DNA of 55,679 bases from Multifurca ochricompacta (GCA_022496185.1 WTXG01000234.1:1-55679), one strand, 5' to 3'; counted from the first letter of the stretch, positions 43,256-54,700 are shown. Program-made: numbers and translations. The notes: a model not told the origin generated them from the letters alone.

Positions 43256-44555
43256 TGTTACGACCCTACTCTTTTCCTGACCCTCATACTGTGCCTCCCC
43301 TTTTCCCACACTTGACTGCCCATTCCCCTGCTCCACCATCTCTTGACCACTTTGGCCCCAGAACCCAGATGCCTATGGCCTTGTGCCTAGGACCTTTAAC
43401 CTGATGCCCTTGGCTTGCCACCTTGGGACCCTGCCTGATGCCTGTGGCTTGTATGCCCAGGACCCCACCCTGATGCCTGTGACATGACACTCTCAGGACC
43501 CCCTATCCTTGACACTTGCACCTGACTCACTACTAGTTCAGCTACTGTGCTGATGGCTGCATCCCCCTTTCCCCTGATACTTGGCCTTTGTCTTGGCCAG
43601 CATCTGTACCCCGTCCCTGTGACTGACACCCATGGGATCCCTGACACTGTCCCTGCCAAACCTGACTCTGAACACAAGATGACTTTGGCTTGTACTTACC
43701 CCTCCAGACCATGTGACCTGTAGGCACATGACATGGACTTGAAGCCATGACCTGTCATGTGACCCTTGACCACATGACCTCAGACCACGTGACCCCTTTG
43801 ACCATGTGACCTTGGACCTTGATCATGACCCCTTAGATCATCTGACCTATCAGTCACTCGACCCTCTCCTCTGACTCCTGTGGGAGTATTCCCACACTGA
43901 TCCAACTTCTATGGGACCTGTCATCTCCCCATTCACCCCTGACCCTGGTGGGAATCCTCCCACACTGATATGACTCCTGTGGGGCTGCCCCACATGACTA
44001 TGCTTCTGATAAGGCTTATCCTTATCATGGACTATATTTGACCTCTTATCTATTGGACAATAAGGACTCTGACCCCGTCTCTGATTAGCTATAGACCAGA
44101 CCCCCATACAGTATATAAGACCCTGTAGACAGTTTGTACAACCCCAGATTTGACCTCTTGTGCCTTCAGCCTAGAGATCTTAGACCCTAATACATCAGAA
44201 GTCTTTCCCCCTCCTTTGCGCCTTTGAGATCCTTGCAGGGACCCCCATTGCCTCTGGCAATGGGTGTGTACCCTTCTCTTTGAACCCCTCTGCCGTCTCC
44301 CAGGGTTGCAGTGTGCTTGGAGTGCTTCCGGCACAGCAACTGGGCCTTGTTCCCACTTAACAGCCTTAGGGGATTAGCTCCCTCTGGCTGACTCATCCCG
44401 TCTCTCTCTGTGCTTGGTTATAGCACCAACCCTTACCTCGTTCTGAAGCTAGACAGTAGCCTGGGGCCTAGCCTTACCAAGCTAGGCTCCTGGCTGAGGC
44501 AATGGACCCGCATCGACCCATGCATGCTGCACAGAATGCCCCGCTGAGCGTAACA
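43256..44555 (+). repeat. Solo LTR H2 (long-LTR family) in G 3' LTR
   Basis: A 1300-bp LTR, TGTTACGACCC...TGAGCGTAACA, with the exact duplication TCTCT (43251-43255 and 44556-44560). Positions 43740-43830 hold a cluster of CATGTGACC, CACATGACC and CACGTGACC motifs. Positions 43880-44010 hold palindromes such as GTGGGAGTATTCCCAC and TGTGGGGCTGCCCCACA. A TATATAAG near 44114 suggests an LTR promoter. Confidence 0.92.
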
Positions 44556-44704
44556 TCTCTGCTCAACTTCGCCTCGCACACATGCCCCTTGACTGGCACG
44601 ACTTGCCTTGGTCTTGACTAGACTTGCTAGATAGACTTGCCTCTCGACCAACGACCTTGACTCCCGAACCCTGACACAGCACTGCACCTAGCTGTGACAG
44701 GTCC

Positions 44705-45655
44705 CCTCATGGACTTACCACCTCCCCCTGTGCCATGGAGCTTCTAGACTGGGCCACAGGTCAGGATCTTACCCTTGTGTCCACACCAGGTGTCATAACC
44801 AGATGTGGACATGCATGTGAGATGCCCAGCACCCTAGACCTAGTCTGGACTGGCTCAGCTCTAACATGCACTAACACCCTATCCACCCCACAGGTTGACT
44901 GGCAAGCCTCCCTTGGCTCTGACCATGTGGGCATCTGCTTTGTCTGGTGACACAACATACTAGCCCAAACACCTGGACCTGCTAGGCTCAGGTACTCACT
45001 AGAAGTTTTGCAGGCTGATCACAAAGCTTGGCTGGACCCCCTTAAGTTCCTCCTCCCTCCCTTATCTGCTCCGGCTACTCCTGATGAGGTTGACTGCTTC
45101 ACAGACACCATCATGGATGCCATCACCTCCTTGGCAGACCTCTGGCTGTCAAAACCTATCACCCCTCGCATGAAATGCTCTTGCTGGTGGCAGCCCTCTT
45201 GTTCCCAGGCTGTCTCAGCACTGTGCCTCACCCCTCCCAGGGACCATTCTGAGAAGCATTGCTTACAGAATGTGCTCCGTAAGGAGATACAGTCTGCTAA
45301 GTGTGACTGGACAGACAAGGCCCTTGTGACACAAGGGATCTGGGATGTAGCCTGGTGGCACCTAGGGCACTGCTCAGCTAACATACCCACTCTTTGCTGA
45401 CCAAATGGCCCCCTGTTGTGGGATAGATTGGACATCGAAGACATGTTGGCAGCATGCTTCTTTGGCACTGAAACGTCCCCTGTTCCAGAGTCCTTCCAGG
45501 ATGACCCCCCAGCCCTCCCTCAGAGAGACTGGCACCTGTTCTCCAAGTCCAAGATCCATGACTTGCTCATGCGCACTAAGTCCACCTCTGCACTGGGCCT
45601 CTCTAAGATCAGCTGGGCTATTTTGAAAGATGCTTGGGATACCATTGGCACATGG
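44705..45655 (+). pseudogene. LINE ORF2, end of endonuclease to start of reverse transcriptase
   Basis: Continues ORF2 in the same frame after G. The end of the endonuclease has MPSTLDLVWTGSA and LGSDHVGICF (the catalytic His region). A linker follows, then the entry to the reverse transcriptase (TKSTSALGLSKISWAILKDA). TGA stops at 44948 and 45398 are the only breaks. Copia element 2 is inserted after CATGG (45651-45655), so the catalytic reverse transcriptase is not in the window. Confidence 0.82.
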
Positions 45656-46158
45656 TGTGAAACAGGCATGTGCGCAGCATACTGACTGTAAGTTAGCAGG
45701 TTAGGCTAGACAAAAGAAAGTTACTTCAGAGGTTAGAAGAACTCTAATATTACTATACTACTGACCTAGACAAAAGAAAGTTCTATGGAAAGAACATTAG
45801 TCTAATAGTTAAGTAGATAGTATAGAAGGCACTTACACTTCAGAGGTTAGAAGAACTCTGAAGTGGAAGAGACGAAACAGACACCCTTATATACTCTTCA
45901 AGGGATGGTCTGTGCACTGGGAATAAGTCCACAAGTGCCGGACAAAGTCCAAACAATAAACATGAGGGAGAAAGGCCATTGGCCATTACAGAAATCACAT
46001 GTTACATGGTGCATCAGTCAGCTACTGCGGAATGTGAGAAAGAAAGTAATAATGATAATGTAAATAGTCCAAAACTCCGGTATCTAATCTAATCTACAAA
46101 GTAGCTAATCTAATCACCTGATGCCTGAAGCATCACCGAACATCTCCTGTGTTCAACA
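45656..46158 (-). repeat. Copia element 2 3' LTR
   Basis: A 503-bp LTR, nearly identical to 1564-2065 in inverted orientation. The polypurine tract TCCCTCC (plus strand) abuts it at 46159. The 46160-46419 stretch to the RNase H stop is non-coding. Confidence 0.93.
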
Positions 46159-46419
46159 TCCCTCCATGCTGAAGGCATCTGGTCATGGATGGGAAATGAG
46201 TTGGATGAGCACACTGCCATCACAATTGAATGAGCATATTGCCAGCCAGAGATCCAACTTCTCTAACTCTCAAGTGCGGGTTGTGAGTTTTGCATACGAG
46301 TTGTAGATTCTCTTATGCAAACTCACACCTCTTGCATCACTCTTGAGGTCGAGAATGTACTCATTTGGCATGGTGGGAAAGTGAAACTGGTATTCAAAGT
46401 CTCCAAATTCCAGCTCTTC

Positions 46420-48116
46420 TCATTCCAGCATAAGTCCAAGTCCATTTACCATGGTTTCAAACAATGCTCTTGCTAGAGACTTGGTGAAGCCATCTGCCAG
46501 CATCTCACCTGTGGGGGTACGCACTAACTCAATTATGTGCGATTCAATGTACCCCCTAATGGCATGGTACTTGATGGGAATATGCTTTGACCGCCTTCCT
46601 GTGACTGGGTTTAATGCCAAATCCACGGCACCCTTATTATCACAGTGGAGTAGTATAGGGGAGGATACCTCATACCCTAATTCCTCCATAAAAGTCCTAT
46701 ACCATGCTGCCTGATTTGCAGCCTCAGAGAGGCTCATATACTCAGCCTCAGTGGTGGACTGTGCTACTGTTTTCTGCTTTCTGGAACACCATGAAATAGC
46801 GCCATTTGCTAAGAAAAACACGTAGCCTGAGGTGGAGTGGCAGTCCTCTTGATCTCCCCATGAGGAATCTGCAAAGCCATGAAGGCCACTCTCCCCATTC
46901 CCTCCAGAATACCGCAACTTGTAGTCTTTTGTACTATTAAGATACTTTAAGACATACTTTGCAAGTCGCATATGATCTTGAGAGGGGTTGGAAGCATATT
47001 GACTAAGGCGCGCCACAGCAAAACTGATATCAGGTCTGCTTCCAATCTGCACCCATAGCAGAGACCCCATCAGCTGTTGGTACTTCTTTATCTCAGAAGT
47101 AGATGCTTGGCCTTCAAATTTGACCAGATGAACATCAGCGCCAGAGGGAAGAGGAGTATATACTCGGTTGGAATCCCTCATCCCAAACTTCTCAATAATA
47201 GATAAAATGTAGGCTGCTTGGTCAATCTCCAGTGTCTTATTAAGACGATCCCTGGTGATGTTAACTCCAAGGTACGACTGGATCTCTCCCAAGTCAGTCA
47301 TCTCATATTGATTAGATAGAGCTGACTTCAGCCATGTTATCTTATCATTGGAAGACCCAAGTATAGTAATGTCATCTACATAGAGAATGACATAAAGTGA
47401 ATCATCCTCCTCCTTTTGATGATACACGTATACTCCTGCATCAGAGTATGTCCGAGTGAAGCCTAGTTCATTAAGAACTCCATGGAATTGTAAATTCCAT
47501 GCTCGGGAGGCTTGTTTGAGGCCATATAATGCTTTTTGTAGCCTACAAACTTTGGACTCCTGACCAGCAACGACGAAACCAACTGGTTGCTCCATATATA
47601 TCTCTTCATCCAGATCGCCATGTAGGAATGCCGATTTGACATCCATCTGGTGGATTTCCCAATCCTCTAGCGTAGCTAGCGCTAGTAGTAATCTAAGTGA
47701 TTCAAATCTGGCGACTGGAGAGAATGTTTCGTCGAAGTCCACTCCTTCTACTTGGGTGAACCCTTTTGCCACAAGCCTAGCACGAAACCGTCCATCTGGT
47801 TTCAGCTTAAAAACCCATTTTGACTTGACAGCCTTTCTTCCTTTTGGAAGATCTCAAGGCGCCACACATCAAGTTTATCTAAGGCATCAATCTCATATTT
47901 ACATGCCTCAAGCCATTCATTGGCATTGTCAGACTGCATTGCCTCCTGAAAAGTCAGGGGATCTCTATAAGAGACTCCAGCGGCATTTAGCAATTCCATA
48001 TGTCCAAGTCTGGAAGAACCCTGCACGAACTCAGCATTGTCCTCATTATAAAATCGAGGATTCATGCGGCGTGAACGTTTGGGACAGGCAGTATCAAGAT
48101 CTAGATCTTCCTGCAC
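46420..48116 (-). pseudogene. Copia 2 reverse transcriptase-RNase H
   Basis: From 47772 to 46420 a 450-residue frame is open and catalytically complete by motif: QMDVKSAFLHGDL, LYGLKQASRAWN, VILYVDDITILG, then RNase H GFADSSWGDQ, TTEAEYMSL and HCDNKGAVDL. The linker and N-terminal part (48116-47802: EAMQSDNANEWLEACKYEI) is joined by a frameshift near 47858. RNase H reads KHIPIKYH where many Copia elements have KHID. This is the best preserved Copia enzyme in the window. Confidence 0.9.
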
Positions 48117-48506
48117 AGCCTTGTCACATTGCTGAGAGCTGGACTTTCCCTAGTAAATACTGGTTGGGAAATTTTGCCAACAATCTTTTTCTTAGATTGT
48201 CTTTTGGCACGGGTTCTTTCGGGGAGTTCTGATGGTTCCATGACTTGGGATGGAGGGTCTGATAGATAGTGACATCATGTGTGTCTTCTCTTTCGGTGTG
48301 GTAGGCTCAGGATTTAATTGAGGAGGTTCCACTACCTCCTGTTCCTCAACCTCGGCTCCTTGTCTTCAGGAGCCTGAGGAACTGTGGCTATTGCTGGTTG
48401 AGGCTGGACAGGCCTCTCAACTTCTAAACAAAAGGCGTAACTTTTTCCTTTTGTTTTCCCTTGCTGTCCTTGGCAAGGTTGGATGGGAAGGACCCTTCAT
48501 CGAATG

Positions 48507-49760
48507 TCACATCTCTTGACAATACGAAGGATCGAGTATGCATGTCCCAAAGAAGATATCCTTTGAGTGGGGTGCATACCTGACAAAGACTGTCTCCCTG
48601 GCTTTCTGATCCAGTTTACATCTTTTGTCCTCTGGGACAGTGTAGTAGGCTAAGCAGCCAAATATTTTAAAGTAAGAAACATCTGGAATGTCCCCATCCA
48701 GAAGTTCAAGCGGTGTCCTCCACTTATTAGACAGATGGTGTTCTATTGTATATGTGACAGGCAGTTCGCACTGCACATTCCCAGAAACCAAGGGAAAGAC
48801 CAGCATGATGCAGCATACTGGTGCCTTTTCCATAATGGTTCTGTTGAACCTTTCAGCCCTTCTGTTCTGTTGTGGGAGTATGGCATTGTCAATTTATGCT
48901 CTATGCCAGCCTGCTCAAGTATTGACTTCAGCTCCCTATTGACAAATTCGCCACCTCGGTCTGTGTGTAAGGTCTTTATTTTCTTGTCTGTTTTATTTTC
49001 CAAGAACGCCTTAACATTACAGAACGTCGAGGTAAAATTACTTTTAGCTTTCATAGCTACAACTAGAGCTGTCCTGCTAAAGTCGTCTATGAAAGTGGCG
49101 AAGTATAGGTTCCCTGAATTGAAGCACATTGCAGAGGACCAACTAAGTCACTATGAATGACTTCCAAGGGTGCTGAAGCTCTCTTTTGAGAGGGAGGGAA
49201 TGGAAGATGGTGTGATTTTCCCATTTCACAGCCATAACACGGCTTGTCTTCCACTTGGCTATTATCAATGCTAAGGCCTTTTACAGCCTTAGGAGCATAT
49301 CTTTTGAGGGCCTCTTTTGACATATGACCCATACGCAAATGCCAGGTTTCAAGGCTAGTTGATGCAGATTTGTGGGAAGCAGTATTTAGATCTGCATTGT
49401 TTTCCCAAAGACCCAATAGAGTCCCATAGCCTTGACACCTTCTGCTATAATTGTATTATTGTACTTTATTTTGACCTCAGATGGAGTAAATTCCACTGAG
49501 CCTCCTTTGTCTGTGATGCAGCTAGTCGACAGTATTCTTTCACTGCCAGGCATATAAAATACATTGTTCAAACTCTAACTCATAGTTATTGCGAGTTTGA
49601 GTAGAACTTTGCCTGTCTTCGACTTGGACTACAGAGCCATCACCAATTGTCACCTGATGTCCTTGTGTGGGAAATACTCAGAGAAATCGTCTAAGTATGG
49701 TGTAAATGGTGGTGGCTCCACTGTCCATCATCCAAGGGTTGCTGCCATCATCGACTTCTT
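48507..49760 (-). pseudogene. Copia 2 protease-integrase, broken
   Basis: The protease active site WMMDSGATT is at about 49710-49736. The GAG-pre-integrase zinc region follows (WHLRMGHMSKEALKR ... CYGCEMGKSH, about 49345-49195). The integrase core has FIDDFSR, LHTDRGGEFVN and a degenerate third catalytic region (YSHNRTEGLKG). The C-terminal part is TPLELLDGDIPDVSYFKIFG. Several frame changes (about 49110, 48800 and others) make it non-functional. From 48506 to 48117 lies a low-complexity Pro/Glu linker to the reverse transcriptase, poorly conserved and frameshifted. Confidence 0.85.
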
Positions 49761-49879
49761 GAGGTGTATTCTCAGTCATCATATAAAGTGAAATACGAGG
49801 TGTCTCATGCACCTCCTGTATTCTGCCGCTACCATTAACTACAGTAGCTACTTGTGTGGAGTTATTATGTACACTGGGG

Positions 49880-51442
49880 CCTTGCCCCTTCCTCTTGTTG
49901 CCCTTTTTGCCTGCATCAGCATTGGCTCTGTCCTGTTTCCTTTGCTGACATCATTAGCCTTGTGGCCTGGCTTCTGGCAATAGAAGCAGGTGACATCATT
50001 GGACGATGATGCACTGCAGGTTGTGGCGTGAAAGTTACTGTTTTTGTTTTTTTTGTTGACATGGGCTGCCTTGTTAAGGGCAGCCCCAACACCACTTCCT
50101 GCGGGGCCGGCTAGTCGGCTTTCCTCATTTAGGAACCTTTGTACAAGGTCCTGAGGGGAAAGGCGGTCAGGAGGACCTGATGCAGGATTGAGCCAGCAAT
50201 GGCTGAGTAGGATGGAGGTAGGGATTGGAGCAAAATAAAGCTCATCTGGAGATCAGATGTCACAGCAAGGTGTGGTGCTGTGTCGAAGTTCGAGGTTCGA
50301 GGTTGTCTGTTAAGGCTACAAGAGCCTCCTATCAAGTCAAGTTTCCAAGCTAGATCAAGTTGTGCCGATCAAAGGGGGCACGCGCACAAGGCGAAGTTGA
50401 GCCGTGACACTAAGTCCTGCTGCAAGTTTCGAGGGTCGAAGTTCCTTCAAGGCGCGGCTTAAAGGTTTTAAGTGGAAGATGTTCTCAGTCAAGTAATGTG
50501 AGTCCCAGTACACCTGTATTGCTACAGAAGAACAGACTTAACGTCCTGTCCTTTCTACTAGGGTCTTTATATACATGCATGCTGGTAGGGAGACTATTCT
50601 GGTAGTTACTAGAGCTTTCACTAGACAGTCTAATGGTTGTACAGTAGAATGTCCCAGAATGATATAGATGGTGGAGGGGTTACGCCCTCTACTACTGATC
50701 AGTAAGCAGATGAGTAAGATCCTCAGTAAGCAATCAGTCAGCAGTGTAAATGATAAGTCATAAGTCCTTTATCAGCACATCATGTGGTAAGAGTCGTGTA
50801 TGGAAAGAAAAGAAAAAAAAAGACAAAGGAGAAAAACAAAAAGACAAGTCACATGTCCTTGACCCTTGTACCAGCCTAGGGAACCGTCACATCAGAGATC
50901 TCCATCCCATTCTCTTTGAGAGTGCTCCTCACATCCAACACATGCTGCAACTGGGGTCTGAATTGTTTGCCCTCCTCCAAGTGGAAGGAGGACACAGAAC
51001 ACCACAAGTTGTAGGTGGCCATGCTACCTACTGAGCCATAGAGCGATTCCAAACGCTCATATTTGGCATTGACAGAGGGGTAAGTTCTGTCAGAGGCAAT
51101 TTGGGAGTATGTTTCCGGCGATGTGACCATCACCAGAACTCCCATGAGGACTTCCTCCACCCTATTCCATTCCTGGTACATAGGCTCAGACCAAAGCGCA
51201 AAACGCTTGGCATATTCTTCGTCCTTCTCTCCATCCTCTGGCTTGGGAGCATTGAGGAATTCAGGGGCATCATGCGTGATGTGCCTCTTCATCCCATTGA
51301 TCCTCAGCAGGGCAGTGAAGGACACCAACCACTGCTGCCAGTTAGAGCCATCAAGCTTATCGAACTTGAAGGTGGGAGGGAAGACGATAGAAGACATTTG
51401 AGATGATTTTAAAAAAGGGTTGATCCTGGTTCCAAGGAGCAA
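49880..51442 (-). pseudogene. Copia 2 gag with solo LTR insert
   Basis: Gag begins at MSSIVFPPTFKFDKLDGSNW (51397), or in frame at 51442. The conserved FDKLDGSNWQQW and WSEPMYQEW motifs are clear. The solo LTR at 50258-50891 splits EISD-LQMSFILLQSLPPSYSA, which rejoins cleanly when the insert and one TCAGA copy are removed. Further on, the knuckle reads CFYCQKPGHKANDV (about 49950-49992), missing its last Cys, probably through an indel. Confidence 0.82.
50258..50891 (-). repeat. Solo LTR L (G-like family) in Copia 2 gag
   Basis: A 634-bp LTR in reverse orientation, TGTCACAGCAAGG...GAACCGTCACA, with the exact duplication TCAGA (50253-50257 and 50892-50896). It contains AAGAACAGACTT, the R-region complement seen in G. 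Confidence 0.94.
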
Positions 51443-52317
51443 TTAGAACCAGTTGTCCAGGTCTCATTTAAGAGGGCCTGTCCATTCTGTGGCGCTATGC
51501 TTCAGAACTTAAAAAAGTCCTGCCTCTAATGTGCAACTTCTAAGTAGTATAGTAAGCTGTCTAGCGCCATCTACAACAAGTCCTAAGCCCACATCAGGGG
51601 GACATTGTGTAAATAGATGGGGAGTCATGTCATGGAGGAGCCAACCACAAGTTCCACTAGAGACAAAGGGTATAGAGCCCTTCCTCTAGTGCTGGTGGTG
51701 GAGTCCATGATTAAGCCCTAGATGATTGGGGCCATGACTATAGTAGACTATTAGGTTTCCTCTGGTTGGGGCAAACCCCCAATGAAAGCAGCGGGTACTT
51801 CTGCCCAGAGACAAAACCCTCTAGCTACTGTGTAAATACTATAGTAGTTCAAGCCTACTTGTATCGAGCCCAAGCATCATGGGAGTGACTACCCATGCCT
51901 TGTTCTAGACCCTAAACTCTACCAGCAGGTCGCTAAACCCGGCTTACGGATCGAGCCAAGCATTGACTGAACCTATAGCCCCAAGCCTTCTGGGCAAGTG
52001 GCCTACTAAGACTATGGATGGGACAAAAACCCAGCTACAACTAAGAATACTATTTACTTAGAGTGCACATGAGGAACTTAAGGTGTTTCACCCGCTTAGG
52101 GTCCCTTGTCACCTCTTGCAAGAATCCCCTGAGGGACTAGCCAGACAGATCAAGGTGGGCACATAAAGCACACCACCTTGTGGACAGTTAAGGGCAAGAG
52201 AGAATAAATCGAAGCTCACTGTGATGGTGATTGGGAAAGGAAAAAAGTCTTGAAGCAGTGAGCTTTGAAGAGGGTTGGACTGATCAAAATAAAAGACAGA
52301 TCAGTAAAGCGTGCCCA
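51443..52317 (-). other. Copia 2 5' leader, non-coding
   Basis: About 875 bases between the primer-binding site and gag. I see no conserved ORF and no further insertion. The length is long for a Copia leader, and RNA-packaging signals could lie here. Confidence 0.6.
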
Positions 52318-52329
52318 GGGCCCATAACC
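52318..52329 (-). other. Copia 2 primer-binding site (half initiator tRNA-Met)
   Basis: Directly against the 5' LTR. On the minus strand it reads GGTTATGGGCCC, complementary to the anticodon arm of initiator tRNA-Met (GGGCCCAUAACC, anticodon CAU), and not to a tRNA 3' end. The next plus-strand bases (AAGCGTGC, with two extra bases between) also resemble the same tRNA. This is the half-tRNA priming used by Drosophila copia and Ty5. Confidence 0.75.
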
Positions 52330-52439
52330 TGTGAAACAGGCATGTGCGCAGCATACTGACTGTAAGTTAGCGGTTAGGCTAGACAAAAGAAAGTTACTTC
52401 AGAGGTTAGAAGAACTCTAATATTACTATACTACTGACC
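52330..52439 (-). repeat. Copia 2 5' LTR, first 110 bp
   Basis: Matches the corresponding 110 bases of 45656-46158 with one base missing near 52372. It stops at TGACC (52435-52439), where Copia element 3 begins. The remainder is presumably beyond the right edge. Confidence 0.9.
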
Positions 52440-52950
52440 TGTCAAACAATCATGCTGCTGGTTATACTGACTGTGGTTAGTAGCGGGTTAAGCTAGAAAG
52501 ACAAGTATACTTCAGAGGTTGAAGAAACTCTGTATTACTATTCTACTGACCTAGAAAGACAAGTATCTACAAGAGACAGTTAGTCAAAGGTATGGTAGAA
52601 AGTATAGTAGAACTTACACTTCAGAGGTTGAAGAAACTCTGAAGTGGAAGAGACGAAACAGACACCCTTATATACCCATAGGGGCCAGGGGAAATGGTCT
52701 GTGCGCACTGGGAATAAGTCCACAAGTGCCGGACAATAAACAGAAGAGGGATTAAGGCTATTGGCCAAAGAGATATCACGTGCTTACTGCGCATTACTAA
52801 AGGTATCACTAATCAGCTGAGTAAGGTGAGAAAGAAATGTAATAAAGATATCGTAAAAAGTCCGAAACTCCGGAACCTAATCTAATCTTATCTACAGCTA
52901 AAGCGATCCTTAGATGCCTGAAGCATCTCCAGACACGTCCTGTGTCAACA
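52440..52950 (-). repeat. Copia element 3 3' LTR
   Basis: A 511-bp LTR, TGTCAAACAATC...CTGTGTCAACA, homologous to the Copia 1/2 LTR but with many substitutions. It shares the doubled CTTCAGAGGTTGAAGAAACTC stretch. The 52951-53201 stretch before RNase H is non-coding and begins with the complement of the polypurine tract (TCCCTCC). Confidence 0.9.
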
Positions 52951-53201
52951 TCCCTCCATGGTGAAGGCATCGATCATTGAATGAAATGAATTAAATGAGC
53001 ACACTGCTGTTCATAATTGAATGAACATATCACCAGCCAGAGATCCAACTTCTCTAACTCTTTGTGAGTTTTGCATACGAGTTGTAGATTCACTTATGCA
53101 AGTCTACACACCTCTTGCGTCACTCTCGAGGTCGAGAACGTGCTCATGTGGCATGGTGGGAAAGTGAAACTGGTGAACAAAGTCTCCAGATTCCAGCTCC
53201 T

Positions 53202-54700
53202 TCATTCCAGCACTAGTCCAAATCCAGTTACCATGTGATCAAAAGATGATCTAGGCAGAGACTTTGTAAGGCCATCTGCTAGCATCTCTCCAGTGGGAGT
53301 TCGCACCAAGTCTATCTGGTGTGATTCTACATACTCCCTAATGGCATGGTACTTTATTGGTATGTGCTTTGATCGCCTTCCTGTGACAGGGTTTAATGCA
53401 AGATCTACTGCGCCCTTATTGTCACAATGCAGTTGTATGGGTGAACTAACTTCATATCCCAACTCCTGCATAAATGTCCTATACCACGCTGCCTGATTTG
53501 AAGCCTCAGCAAGGCTCATATACTCGGCTTCGGTGGTGGACTGTGCTACTGTCTTTTGCTTTCTGGAACACCAGCTAATGGCTCCATTAGCAAGGAAAAA
53601 GACATAGCCAGAGGTGGAGTGGCAGTCCTCTTGATCTCCCCATGAGGAATCCGCAAAGCCATGAAGGCCAACTTCACCATTCCCTCCAGAATAGCGCAAC
53701 TTGTAGTCTTTTGTAGCATTTAAATAAGCTAAGACATACTTTGCTAGTCGCATGTGCTGCTGGGAAGGGTTGGAAGCAAATTGGCTAAGGCGTGCAACAG
53801 CAAAACTAATGTCGGGTCTGCTTCCAATCTGCACCCAAAGCAGAGACCCCATTAACTGCTGATACCTCTTAATTTCAGAGGTAGATGCCTGGTCTTCAAA
53901 TTGACCAAATGAACATCCACGCCAGAGGGTAGAGGAGTATATACTGGGTTGGAATCCCCCATTCCAAACCTCTCAACTATAGAGGATACATAGGCTGTCT
54001 GGTCAATATCCAGTGTCTTGTTAGGACGGTCCCTGGTGATATTAACTCCAAGGTAGGACTGGATTTCGCCAGATCGGTCATCTCATATCGCTAGATAGAG
54101 AGTCCTTCAGCCATTGAATCTTCTTAGTGGAGGACCCAAGTATAGTGATGTCATCAACATATAAAATGACGAAAAGTGAACCATCCCCCTCTTGGTGATG
54201 ATACACATATACTCCTGCATCAGAGTACGTCCGAGTAAAGCTCAGTTCATTGAGAACTGCATGGAATTGCAAGTTCCATGCTCGGGAAGCTTGTTTGAGG
54301 CCATACAGAGCCTTCTGTAGCCTACAAACTTTGGACTCTTGTCCAGCAACGACGAAACCAACAGGTTGCTCCATATAAATCTCCTCATCCAGATCGCCAT
54401 GTAGGAATGCTGATTTGACATCCATTTGGTGGATTTCCCAATCCTCAAGCGCGGCCAATGCTAACAATAGTCTAAGAGACTCAAATCTGGCGACTGGGGA
54501 GAAAGTTTCGTCGAAGTCCACCCCCTCTATTTGGGTGAACCCTTTTGCTACAAGCCTAGCACGAAAGCGTCCATCTGCTTTCAATTTAAAGACCCACTTG
54601 GACTTTACAGCCTTTCTACCTTCAGGAAGGTCTTCAGGCGCCACACTTTTAAGTTTTTCTAAGGCATCAATTTCATATTGACATGCCTCAAGCCATCACT
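53202..54700 (-). pseudogene. Copia 3 reverse transcriptase-RNase H, frameshifted
   Basis: From 54644 downward: RKAVKSKWVFKLKADGRFRA, MDVKSAFLHGDL, LYGLKQASRAWN and VILYVDDITILG, open to about 54078. A frameshift there (LSSDMR) and another near 53895 separate it from RNase H (53852-53202: GFADSSWGDQ, TTEAEYMSL, HCDNKGAVDL). All catalytic motifs are present. Confidence 0.88.

Larger units (their letters stand above)
26696..44699 (+). mobile_element. Chromovirus G (Ty3/Gypsy family 2), complete but interrupted
   Basis: A complete plus-strand element in the LINE endonuclease, with the exact duplication GGTCC (26691-26695 and 44700-44704). Removing it rejoins HHPDW-SPHGLTTS in frame. It contains a hAT-like element (31019-32343), chromovirus I (34817-42899) and a solo LTR (43256-44555). 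Its own length is about 8.0 kb. The three pieces of its 3' LTR sum to 607 bp, exactly the length of the 5' LTR. Gag and pol have eleven TGA stops and no frameshift; ORF3 is intact. Confidence 0.96.
34700..44699 (+). repeat. Chromovirus G 3' LTR in three pieces
   Basis: Pieces 34700-34816, 42905-43255 and 44561-44699 add to 607 bp. They are separated by chromovirus I (duplication ACTTA at 34812-34816 and 42900-42904) and solo LTR H2 (duplication TCTCT at 43251-43255 and 44556-44560). A polypurine tract AAAGGGGGTAA (34689-34699) abuts the start. Confidence 0.95.
22553..45655 (+). mobile_element. LINE (non-LTR retrotransposon, Tad1-like), host of the nest
   Basis: The oldest element in the window. 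Its own sequence is 22553-24150, 24902-25039, 26206-26695 and 44700-45655, counting one copy of each duplication. It has a gag-like ORF1 with Cys/His motifs and an ORF2 with an apurinic endonuclease followed by a reverse transcriptase, cut by Copia element 2 at 45656. The 5' end is left of C and the rest is right of Copia 2, both outside the window. CpG is visibly rare. Assignment to the Tad1 clade rests on ORF layout and fungal context only. Confidence 0.85.
45656..52439 (-). mobile_element. Copia element 2 (near complete)
   Basis: A Ty1/Copia retrotransposon inserted in the LINE reverse transcriptase. The 3' LTR is 45656-46158. One polyprotein region (gag, protease, integrase, reverse transcriptase, RNase H) runs 51397 down to 46420. 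The primer-binding site is at 52318-52329. The first 110 bases of the 5' LTR (52330-52439) are present before Copia element 3 interrupts it. A solo LTR (50258-50891) sits in gag. Confidence 0.93.

Noticed and set aside
50810..50850. A-rich stretch at about 50813-50843 as a poly-A tail of a retroposed gene
   Set aside because: It lies within solo LTR L, which is bounded by an exact duplication, and there is no coding sequence upstream.
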